From assembly GCA_016802295.1 (NCBI GenBank), contig JAESIW010000180.1, positions 1,491,619 to 1,555,618 of the forward strand: 64,000 nucleotides of DNA. Reading direction: 5' to 3'. Position 1 is the stretch's first letter. Every line of letters begins with the position of its first letter. This document shows positions 36,397 through 46,499 of this stretch, one piece after another. The DNA comes from Brachionus rotundiformis. Taxonomy: Eukaryota; Rotifera; Eurotatoria; Ploima; Brachionidae. The position numbers were made by a program, and so were the translations under genes. Below the pieces are notes generated by a model that did not search any database, was not told where the DNA came from, and saw only the letters and a program-made list of their open reading frames with translations.

Positions 36397-36912
36397 ATTT
36401 TTTTTAAGTAAATTGTAGTTGTAAATTAATTGATGTAATTTGGTACCTAATTAGATTTTATTTAAATAAATATTTATATTTTATATAATAACATTATTAA
36501 ACTAATTTTAAATGACTTATATTTTTGATAATATAAAGATTATTTTTCTGATTCAAAATAAAAAAATCATATCAAATTTAACAGCTTGATTGATAAAAAA
36601 ATATAATTAATGTCGAAATATTTTTTGATTGTGCCATTTTTTTTTAATGCTAGAAAATAAACTAATTTCAACACTTGTACTAGATCTACACTTTTGAATT
36701 GTGAGTCAAATGATATTACAAATATGATTTTTCTATAAATAAATTAACTTGCTGTATTTGATTAAATCAAATTTTAAATTCAATCATTTGAGCTAAAAAC
36801 TCTTATCAATCTGGACTGGAAACGAAGGCACAATCAACGATGCTGATGAGATTGAGGTCGTACCACTGAATCGAATGGAAAGAAAAGAGTCTTACAAGAT
36901 TTAGACATAAAG
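36397..36912. other. Intergenic DNA between Ku80 and the TIR element
   Basis: Ku80 3' UTR, then AT-rich DNA. Its last ~120 bp (36796-36905) are GC-richer and carry an open stretch reading LSIWTGNEGTINDADEIEVV onward, ending in TAG. It may be a gene or transposon remnant cut by the neighbouring element. Confidence 0.35.
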
Positions 36913-37364
36913 TAATGATTTGACACGATGTTTATGGTAATTTTTACGGAAAATTAGATAAACTTACGTAAAAATAACAATTAGTGTGGCGTAAATAAGT
37001 GGATATTGAGGTAATTTTACGTAAATTTACCTAAATTTCCACTTCTTTACGCTATGCTATTAGTAAAAGGGCAAAAAATTACGTAATTTTTCGTAAATTC
37101 ACATTTTTTCTCCATGGTTAAAAATGGTAAAAAAATAAATGTTTCCTTTTAGCGTTTAACCAAGCTAAATTAAAATTAATCTTGTCTCGCACAAATTTCT
37201 GCAAATGAGCTTTAACGAATTTCTAATTGTTATTATTTTTTTTAACTTAATTTTAAGTTTACCTTTGTTTCATAAATTTTATGAAATCTTTATCTCCTAA
37301 CACCTGGAAAATTTATATCTTGCATAAGTCATCTTAGAAAGGTTAAAATTTATTTGCCATTAGT

Positions 37365-37640
37365 TCATGGTGTCCATTTCTTGAAAAAGATATTTCTGAA
37401 ATCGAGAAAGTACTAAGAAGGATGACAAAAATAATCTCTTCACTTCGAAAATTTGACTACTCTAAAAGACTTGAAATGCTAAATTTAACTAATCTCAAAG
37501 TTAGAAGGATGAGAGGAGACTAAATCCAACTTTTTAAATTAGAAGATATGAAATTATTAATTTTGAAAATGGTATTAAATTTTCTCGAAACCAATCGTTT
37601 AGCTTAAGAAGACATGACAAAATAATTAAATAATTTAATT
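37365..37640 (+). mobile_element. LINE 3'-end relic inside the TIR element
   Basis: A plus-strand frame reads WCPFLEKDISEIEKVLRRMT, then TKIISSLRKFDYSKRLEMLN and LTNLKVRRMRGD, followed by a stop. This is the conserved segment between RT and C-terminus in CR1/Jockey-like LINEs (WxPYLKKDI..EKVQRRATK ... YxERLxxLxLxxLxxRRxRGDM). Downstream homology decays quickly. It is nested within, or was captured by, the surrounding TIR element. Confidence 0.7.
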
Positions 37641-37683
37641 TTTAACTAGATAATTCCCAAAGTAATTGAAAAAAACTGTAATT

Positions 37684-37743
37684 AAAAAGATAATTTAAAT
37701 AAATTGTTTAAAACATAAATATTTATTTTTTTAAATTCAGGTA
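37684..37743. repeat. 60-bp direct repeat, copy left of the gap
   Basis: Starts aaaaagataatttaaataaa and ends aaattcaggta. It is identical over 60 bp to the copy at 37996-38055, immediately right of the N run. The sequences beyond the two copies differ (TAATT versus AAATT). Confidence 0.8.
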
Positions 37744-37935
37744 TAATTCAATGGTGAAAAAACATTTGGATTTTTCTACTCAAGACTTATAAATTGCTTT
37801 GTGATCAAGAGATCAATGTTGAAATTTACAACATTTAAGCATTCAATTTTTAATAATATCAATTTAATTTTCACAGATTTTGAAAAAATTCAAAAAATTT
37901 AATTTAAACATTTCAATGTTTTACTTTTTTAAATG

Positions 37936-37995
37936 NNNNNNNNNNNNNNNNNNNNNNNNNNNNNNNNNNNNNNNNNNNNNNNNNNNNNNNNNNNN
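37936..37995. other. Assembly gap (60 N)
   Basis: An unresolved run of N. The right-hand contig starts with an exact copy of sequence already present 250 bp to the left. That suggests either a collapsed or allelic junction or a tandem repeat the assembler could not span. Confidence 0.99.
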
Positions 37996-38055
37996 AAAAA
38001 GATAATTTAAATAAATTGTTTAAAACATAAATATTTATTTTTTTAAATTCAGGTA
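37996..38055. repeat. 60-bp direct repeat, copy right of the gap
   Basis: Second copy of the repeat at 37684-37743. It begins exactly at the first base after the Ns and runs into the right terminal inverted repeat. Confidence 0.8.
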
Positions 38056-38137
38056 AAATTACTTCAATTTCTCCATTTTTACGTAAGTTTACCTAATTTT
38101 CTGTAAAAATTACCATAAACATCGTGTCAAATCATTA

Positions 38138-38740
38138 GATATCAATTTTTATAGATCATATAGAAGAAGACCAAAACAATCAGTTCGAGATGCAAACCAT
38201 TATTCTTGAAATACCCGCTGTAGAGCAGAAAACTGAAAATCAGTTAGACAAAAAGGTAAACCAAGAAAAATTGAATTATTAGATCAAGAACAACCGATGA
38301 GCAAGAAGTCACGAAAAAATTTATAATTTTATATCACTAAAACAAAACTCAACCCCATATGTCTGAAAACAAATTAAAAAATAAACTTCTCAATGCAATA
38401 AAAGAAATCTTAAAAATAAATGGTTAAGGTAGAAATTGGAAAAATAAATGAAAAAATTATTTTGACATCATCATAAAATCAACGCCATTTTCAATATCGG
38501 GTTTATTTCTGGTCATCACCGAAAAGACAGATGTAATACTTTATAATTTGAAGGAATAAAATTTTTTAGAATAATTTATAATATTATTACTTTTTAATAA
38601 AAAATTATTTTAAAATTTTCTTTTCGAAATTGAAAAAAAATAATATGAAAAAAGATGTTGATAAGTCAGGCATACAATCGTGAAAAGATAAGGCAATCAA
38701 AAATTTTAAATATTACATAAAAAAATTATTCAACATAAAT
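38138..38740. other. Intergenic DNA between the TIR element and SNAP29
   Basis: The first ~120 bp are GC-richer and carry an open stretch (IDHIEEDQNNQFEMQTIILE, then IPAVEQKTENQLDKK) preceded by a TTTTTATAG acceptor-like site and followed by GTAAAC. The rest is AT-rich and contains the SNAP29 3' UTR. The open stretch may be a remnant of the same sequence cut by the TIR element. Confidence 0.35.
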
Positions 38741-39394
38741 TTATTTTAAAATTTTTCTCATTTGTACATTTTGATCATTAATTCGCTCATCGGTTTTAAT
38801 ACTTTTATCAGTTATTCTGTCAATCATATTATTCTGTTTGTCCAGTTCAAATTGCATTTCTAATCCCATAGCAGCCAAGCGTTTAAGGCCAGAAGACATT
38901 TCATCTAAATTCTTGTTTAATTCTTTTTCGCGATCTGAACCAGTTATCTGGGTGAACTCAGCCTTTGGTTGACTAAAGCTCTGTAAATTATTCACACTCA
39001 CTGCTTCACGTTTAATGTCATTTTTTTTGGTCTCTGTTTTGACATTTTTTGAGCTCCATCCAAAAAATTTATTTTTAAATCCACCAAAAACACTTTTTAT
39101 TTGATTTAAGTTCTTTTGGGTTGAATTCAAGGTATCGCCTACATTGTCTAGTTGCTCATCTACCCTTTTTAATTGCTCGCCTTGGCGGTAAAGCTCTTCA
39201 GCAGTTTTGGCACCGATTTCTTGGGTCTCATTGAGTACTCTAAGTGCTCGAGTAGTGCTTTCCAAACTGTCGTTCTCTACTCTTCCGATTTTTTCCTGTA
39301 TAAAGCGGATATCATCTTCATCAGCACGGTTTCGGTTGCCAAATTTATAATCATCATCACTTGTTTCAAAAGGATTTTTTGAGTTTAGACTCAT
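38741..39394 (-). CDS. SNAP29: SNAP29-type Qbc-SNARE
   Basis: A 217-residue single-exon protein. SNAP29 provides the Qb and Qc helices for endosomal, secretory and autophagosome-lysosome fusion. The N-terminus has the NPFE motif, an EH-domain ligand typical of SNAP29. The Qb helix spans roughly residues 45-95 (TTRALRVLNETQEIGAKTAE ... RQGEQLKRVDEQLDNV), with Gln at the zero layer. The Qc helix is at the C-terminus (GLEMQFELDKQNNMIDRITD). The linker (FGGFKNKFFGWSS) lacks the palmitoylated Cys cluster of SNAP25, which supports SNAP29 rather than SNAP23/25. It is somewhat shorter than vertebrate SNAP29 (258). Confidence 0.88.
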   Translation of the reverse strand: MSLNSKNPFETSDDDYKFGNRNRADEDDIRFIQEKIGRVENDSLESTTRALRVLNETQEIGAKTAEELYRQGEQLKRVDEQLDNVGDTLNSTQKNLNQIKSVFGGFKNKFFGWSSKNVKTETKKNDIKREAVSVNNLQSFSQPKAEFTQITGSDREKELNKNLDEMSSGLKRLAAMGLEMQFELDKQNNMIDRITDKSIKTDERINDQNVQMRKILK

Positions 39395-40754
39395 TATTTT
39401 TTTGGATATGTTAAATGAAAACTTCGAGAATAATTTTTTTTATATTTATAAAAATATCTAATTTAAAGAAAAATTCTCATCATAGAAAAAAGTTTACGTA
39501 AAAATAAATTATAATTAAAACAATGACTAATATATTTTACATTTGAATATTTTCATTTAAAAGAGATATTGGGCTTGGAAATTTAATTTTTAAAAAGTGC
39601 AAAACAAAGTTTAAATTTAAATAATTTGTTAGAAAATGACAAGTCAAGTATTTGAATTTTTAAACTTAAATCTATTTTATTTAAAGAAAGGAAGAAAATT
39701 ATATAGTTAAAAATTTAAAATGCCATGTCCACTTAAAATCTGACTTGCTGGATGTAACAAGTTGGTTTTTCCTTGGTGTTTTTTTTTTGCTATTCTTTTA
39801 AATGAAACTCAAGATTTTTTAATGGAAAAATGTTCTATTTATACGGGCTTTATCAAATGGTAAGAGAATAGATAATTATCTTTTATTATCCTTGATTGCG
39901 TTATTCAAAAGTTGGTATGTCAAAACAAAACCAAAATGAACAAAAAACTGATGTTATATTTATAATCTGTACTGAATGGTTAATGGATCTCAGTATCAAG
40001 AAATTTGGAGGAATGCATATTAGAAGAAAAAATTCAAAAATGAACATGGTGTCTCGGCTTGGAATCATTACTGTTTGCCGAGTTTTTGAAAATTGGAACC
40101 GAGTAACAAATAAAGTAATCGAATCAAAAATGATTGATATTTTTAATAAACTAATTAGATAAACTTACGGAAGAGTATAATATTAATTATATTTTGGTTA
40201 ATAGTTGTTTTAATGCATTTTAAAATGCAGCTTCATTTTTGTGATTTTTTATTTATTATTTAATAAAAAAATAAAATAATATTATTTTAATTTTGAATTC
40301 ACACAATTTTACCAAGTCATTGCATTATAGTATATTTAGCTATATTTAGTTGATTTTTTTATTTCATTGGATTTACTTATTTGGTTCGTAAGAGAAAATA
40401 ATTCTCTATTAAAATGAAAAAATTTTTTTAGGAGAAAAACTGTACTATTTGCATCAATGAATATGTTATTTAACACATAAGGCTTATATGTTTAAATAAT
40501 TAAAAGTTAGTTCTGGTAAAAATTGGATCAAAAATCAATATTCATATTAAGGTCCTTTACTTAATATATGATATTCAATAAGATTTATTTTTTTGAAATT
40601 ACATAATCCGATCTTTAAACAATTTTTATTTAATTATATATATTTAAAAGGCTATATCGACTTAAGAAATTTAATGACTTTGATAGTTCTGGGTTACAAA
40701 AAAATCGTCAAAGATAATAAAATTTATTTCAAAAAATGATACAATTAAATAAAA
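39395..40754. other. AT-rich intergenic DNA
   Basis: Between SNAP29 and the GPCR 3' end. It contains one weak plus-strand ORF (listed separately) and otherwise AT-rich sequence without recognisable structure. Confidence 0.45.
39917..40162 (+). CDS. Doubtful small ORF, 81 codons
   Basis: Met at 39917 opens MSKQNQNEQKTDVIFIICTE, then a basic stretch with Trp, ending NKLIR. Its composition is less AT-driven than random ORFs here, and an acceptor-like AAAAG sits just upstream, so it could be a real short gene or a terminal exon. I recognise no family. No signal peptide or domain is visible. It may well be chance. Confidence 0.2.
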   Translation: MSKQNQNEQKTDVIFIICTEWLMDLSIKKFGGMHIRRKNSKMNMVSRLGIITVCRVFENWNRVTNKVIESKMIDIFNKLIR

Positions 40755-42828
40755 TTAAACAAAAGTATTATTGGAATTGACGTTCTTATTATTCTTGTTG
40801 AAAGAAATCGACGTGTCTCTTAACATCTCTGATTTTAATTGTTGCTGATTAGTTTGAATTTTAATCGAATTTTGATTTGAATTGATTGTAACCATTTTGA
40901 AAATTTCTTGCTTAAAATTTTTGTTCATTAATCCATAAATGATCGGATTCACACATGTCGAAGAAAGAGCAATAAAGTTGGCTGAAATGATAATAAGAGA
41001 CAATTTTTTTCCATTTATGTTGCTATCTGAAAAATCCAAAAATAAGTTGCATATAGCAACTGGCAACCAGCACAAACAAAAGGTAAAAAACACAATGAAC
41101 AAAATTTTTTTACTTCTTGAAAAGCGTTCCTGATTATTCCATATCTTTTCAATAAATACTGAAGCTCTATCAGAGAGCAAGCGACGATTATTATCATCTT
41201 TTTCATTTTCTCCATTGATAAATTTTTTCTTATTTTTTCTCCTAAACATTTTTGGTACATTCAAGTGGAGAAAACTGCAAATCTTGTAGTTAGTGGAGCC
41301 CACCACAACTACTGGAAGTACATATTGAAAAATTATAAGAACAGAACAAAAAATATATTTAGAATTGTGCTCAAACCATGTTTCTTCACACAGCTTGTAC
41401 AAAATTTCTTTGGTCTGCTTAATAGTCACTACCTTTTCATCGGTCACAATAAACAGAGGAATACTGATTAAAAAAGAGCATGTCCAAATAAGAAAAATGC
41501 ATAAATACAACCAGTATTTTTGAGCATTGCGTCCAGAATTAACAATGAAATTCCATCGGTCTACAGCTATGGCAGTTATGCTCAAGGTACTCACTAAAAC
41601 ATTAGCTGTTTGTAAACCGGGACCTAGTTTACAAAGTAATCGTCCAAATTTCCAATTAAGATTGATGTATCTGAATAGAGTCAATGGTCCACATATTGAA
41701 CATAATAAAATGTCACTTAAAAATCAATAATTTAAAAATAAAATAAAACTAAATTACTATCTTTTTTAAATTTTGAATGAAACTTCGAATTTTTTAATCA
41801 GTTTAAAATTATTTTAATTGAAAAATCATTTTATAAAAAAATTTCATTAATTTAATTTTAATTAGATTTTCTAATTAAGAATGATTTTCATGTATTCATA
41901 TTGAAATAATTAGAATATTCTGAAATTAAGAATATTATTTCCCTAATCTCTAAATTTACTTAAAATGTCTATTTAAATTATTAAGCAATAGATTTCAACA
42001 AAAGAAAATAATTATTTCTTAGAAAAATAATTAAATATAAACCATACATGAAATAAATTTTAAAAAATTAATTTAAATCTTAAATAATTTATTTTTATTT
42101 ATTTAAAATATTATTTGAGGAAGTCCTCAGGCCACTCAGAATGGATCATAGTCCTTCTTTTTAGCCTAACGTTTAAAATATTGAATTAAATATTAAAGAA
42201 AAGAGAAACTTTATGTAAACATCAGAGCACAAAAATGATTATAGCAGAATAAAATAATATAAATTTAATTTATAAAATATAAAGTTTATAGGTGGCTAAA
42301 GGTTATACGATTTACTGGATAATTGTTTTTTTAAAATTTTCAAATAAGTTGTTGAACTTATTGTTTGGAACAGGAGAGTTTGTCAGGTAGTCATTTAAAT
42401 CTTCTAATAGTTGCTGGTCTAATAGTTTTAAATAAATAAATAAAAAAATGGCTATTAACTAACCTAATAGCAAGATTTACTATGAACATGTTTCTAAAAG
42501 TTCTAAGGTTTTTTGAGCTGTAAAATGAGTATATAATAAGCGAATTTGATATAATACCAAACAAAAAAATCAAACCGAATAGAAACGAAAATACAAAAAA
42601 AGACTCGCTTGACACTAAATTGAATGAATTTTGTAATGTTTGTTTGAGTTTGTCCAACAAGTAGTCTGGAAAATCAGCTCTACCATCGGTAAGATTGTAA
42701 TCTATTTCAATAATTTGATTTCGTATTTTGGCGTGATTGTGATGTTGCTGAATAATTTGACCAAAAACAAACTCTAACCATCTTGTGGTAAAGTTGATAT
42801 GCTCCACGTCATAATCCATGTTTGACAT
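40755..42828 (-). CDS. Rhodopsin-class GPCR, neuropeptide Y/NPF receptor type
   Basis: Exons 42464-42828 and 40755-41715 (748-nt intron, AG|GTTAGT ... TTTAAG|T) give 441 residues. The extracellular N-terminus has N-glycosylation sites NFT and NLT. TM1 has ISNSLIIYSF; the splice falls inside TM2, rebuilding NLAISDILLCS. TM3 has CKLGPGLQ ... STLSITAIAVDRW. TM6 has FCLCWLP and TM7 CVNPIIYG. The TM3 Cys and a Cys in the second loop (LCEETW) can form the standard disulfide. The C-x-E-x-W loop, the PLTLFRYI TM2 end and the FCLCWLP context favour an NPY/NPF/RYamide-like receptor. The DRY motif reads DRW. The ligand is unknown. Unspliced reading would split the protein. Confidence 0.88.
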
Positions 42829-45800
42829 CTAAAACTAATAAATAAATTCTCCTTTTTATTCAAAAACTAATTTTAATGAAAGACTTGTTTTGGCAACATG
42901 TATGATTTTAAAATACATTAAATGACAGTTTTTAAATTAGAAAAAATAAATTGAATTAGTTAGAGTATCAGAAAATACGCTTCTATATCAAAACAGCTAA
43001 TTATTTTGAATATATTCAAATTATATCATTCAGAAAGAACATGTTAACTGTCTATTTTTCTCCCTGAGAAATCTTATATCTAGGATCTAATTTCACAGAG
43101 CATACAGCTAATAATACCAAGAAATTGCAGCTTAAAAATTCCCCATTGACTTATTATTTACAGGCTCATTGTCAAACCGTAAAAAGCTAACTTATTTTTA
43201 ATTGAAAAAAAAATTTGAAAAATCTGGGAGCAATATTTTGGAAGCGTTTGGATAAAAAATATTTAATTTGAATTTTTGATTATCATTGAAAAGGAACAAG
43301 CTATTTAAATTTTTAATGGTAATTTCTATTTCAAAAAAAGTTGATTGTTCCTGAAACTAGTGAATTTCCAAATTAAACCGAGCTCTTTTTTGACTGACAG
43401 TGACAAATTAGAATTCAATCTTAGTTAATTATATTGATATAATAAACAGTAGATCAAACTTTTACAATTTTATACTCATATAAGGAAATAAAATTTAAAT
43501 ATCAAAAAAAATTATCACTTTTAGTAATATTGATTTATTACTCTTGTTGTAAATTTGAAAATTAAATAGCTGATATTCTTAAATTAATAATTATTAAAGT
43601 AAGAATAAAAAAAAGTTCACAATTCGGAATAAGGAAATCAACTTAATTATCAGACTAAAACAGACAAAAATCAATACAAAAATGCCATTTAATGTTGAAA
43701 TTCTCTAATTTTAAAATATTTCTAAATTATAATAACCGCCTTTATTATATCATAGACTTTTTTTTCTAGATCACTTGATATGCGAATAAAAAAATATCTC
43801 TTAATAATGTAGAAAAATCCTATTTATTTTTTTTCTATTAAATATGATATATTTATCACTATATTATATTTAATGTATTAGGGGTAGAATTCTGAAGGTA
43901 AAATGAACAATATTGATTTGTTAATATTAGGTTTATTTTAAAGACTGGAAAATAAGCACGTAATAATCAAAATTAATATAAGTTCAAACCTCATGAGAAT
44001 CTTTTGTATCAATTAATATTAAATTTAAAAATTGTTCTGTTTTCTATGAATAATTTTCTATCTAATCTAATTGGAAATTTTGAAAATGATCACTGTATTT
44101 ACTTTGATTAAAAAAAATTCTGAAAAAAAACAATGTTTTTATATAGGCTAAGGTTTGATAAATTTAATATTAATCAAATAAAAATTTTACATTCTATAAA
44201 ATAAATTAACAGTGTTTTTAATCTAATTTTGAAGAGATTGAAACATTGAAGATAGCAAAAATACTTGAATAAGCATGAAATAACTGAAGTATTGAATATA
44301 CATGAAAATTTTTATTATTTTAATAAAAAAAATATTCTATGACAGCCTACATAAGATTGAAAAAATTAATACAAAAAATTCTAATTAAGAATTCAAAAAT
44401 AAAATTTACCACTATCTTATAACATTTAATTAGTTTTTAGAACGAAAAAATAATTAAAAAATGTTGCATTAAAGAGACCAAGCATGTAAAACCTTTGACT
44501 TTTAATTAAAAAGCTTTGGGTTCATTTTTTTATTATATTTATTAAAGATATTTTCACTTCTAAAAATTAAAAACTAAAAAAAGCTTAAAAAAAGAAATTC
44601 AACAAAAAATATTGATTTAAAAATATTTGTTTTGATCTTTTATTAAATATTGATTAAGGAACGTCATTATTTTATTTTTTTGAAATGTCATTATTATTTT
44701 TTGACTACTTAAAATGATTTGACTAAAAATAAAAATTCCAAAATTATCTGAATATAAGCATGCTATTTTTAATAATATGGTTTTAATAAACAATCTAAAG
44801 GAAATGAATGATGGGAAAAAAGTTTATATATAATAATTTTACTTCTAAAAATTATCATATGGGCGATGTTAACCATAGCATAAAAAAAAGAATATAATTA
44901 ATCTAATTTTAGCATTATGCCGAAAAATATTTTTGAAATTTTGAAATTAAAAGACTAACTCAAGATAAATCAGAAATTATTAATAAAAGTTATCTTAATT
45001 AAATTATTTAATTTAAATTTCTTTTTTATTTTCCATTCGGTTTATTGTCAAAAAAATAAGCGACAAGAAACCTCAGACGAACTCGAGGCGAAATTAACGA
45101 TATAAAAGAATGAAGCGAATATTTATTTTAGTGTTTTATGCATTCCAAGTTATTTTTAAAACCCTTTAAAACATTTTAATAATTTTATCCTTATAATGAA
45201 AGAAAATTAATGACAAGATAATTTTAAGTTTCGATTTAAAAAAAAATTTTGAAAATGATCTTTATAAAAATCTTATTGATTTTCTTCAAAACGCTTTTAA
45301 ATTTTTTTCATTTGGAAAAAAAACTACAAAATCTTTTTTTAATTAGAAAATCTTAAATTTAATTTTTTTATTTATTTCAAAAGGATATTTGTTTGGAAAG
45401 CTTCAAAAAATATTGATTTTTTTAACTTTTTAAATTTTGGTAAACATATTAAAAAAAACCATTGGGAATGAATACATTGAAAATTTTCCATTTTTTAATT
45501 TTTCAAATTTCCGAATTTGATTACAAATAAAATATTCTTATTAAAACTACTTAATGATTTTAAAAAAATTTATTGACATTACCGTTTTAATAAATTCCCT
45601 TGAACACTATTTATTTTAGTTCAATATTTAACTAAAAATAATGTGAACTTAGAAATTTTTGAGTGAATTTTTAATTTTTTTAAATTCTTGTTTTTTTTCG
45701 TTTTTTTTTTAATTTTGTTTTGTCTATAAAGATTTGGTAGACACCGATTTTCTTCCTGTATAATTTCATTTTTAGACAAGCATGAAAGCCTCTTTTACGT

Positions 45801-46499
45801 AAATAAAAATACATCTTTGACAAAATTTACAATTAAAGAAAAAATAAACAGTAAGTTTATTTTGTTCAATAAATGATTTGAGAGAAAAGAAAAATAATGA
45901 TTTGTTAATTTATATATAAACAGTCTTTATTATTTATTGAAGAATATTTTACTTAACTTATTTGAAATATTTGTTTAATTTATCATTCTTTAAAAAATTC
46001 CGATTAAAAATTTTTGTTATTAAAAGATAAAAGTTGTTCAATTTTATAATTCAAAAGCTATCCTCGAGAGCAAAGATTTTACAACAAAATATCTGTGAGC
46101 CTAAAATTAAAACTTTTGTTTCTTTTTAAGTTAACTTAATATCTGCTCAGACTTTGTTCGACGGAAAATTATTTTTCTTTTGTTTTTTTTTTAGCTTAAA
46201 AATAAAATAGCTTAAATTTCCTATTTATTTTTTTTCAAGCTAGCATTAGGCTATACATTAAAATAATGATAACATATTTATTGACTGTTTGCTAAGAGTA
46301 TATAAATAGAAAAATTGATTGTTGCCAAATGATTTTTTTAAGATAAAATTAGCTTGGTAAAATAAGATTAATTTATTTTTGTGAAAAAAGTTATGATATT
46401 AAAAATGTTTAACTGAGAGATTTTTATTCTGAAATAATCAGCTCAAATATTAGGAATTAAAATAATTAATTTAGATTTTAATAATTTGCTTCAATTAGA
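42829..46499. other. AT-rich intergenic desert
   Basis: About 3.7 kb between the GPCR and the coiled-coil gene. I see no ORF with coding character, no tRNA and no clear transposon. A slightly GC-richer patch lies near 45060-45110. Confidence 0.5.

Larger units (their letters stand above)
36915..38135. mobile_element. TIR element with TA target duplication (Tc1/mariner-style, non-autonomous)
   Basis: The left end ATGATTTGACACGATGTTTA... is repeated inverted at the right end with only a few mismatches over about 58 bp. The similarity continues, with an indel, to roughly 90-100 bp. Both ends are flanked by TA (36913-36914 and 38136-38137), the duplication expected from Tc1/mariner-type insertion. 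No transposase frame is visible. The interior contains a LINE relic, AT-rich filler and a 60-N gap, so its true length is unknown. The TIRs are rich in ACGTAA/TTTACC sub-repeats. Confidence 0.7.

Noticed and set aside
7064..39394. Functional cluster of autophagy genes (Atg8 and SNAP29)
   Set aside because: They are more than 30 kb apart with unrelated genes between them, so shared function here looks like coincidence.
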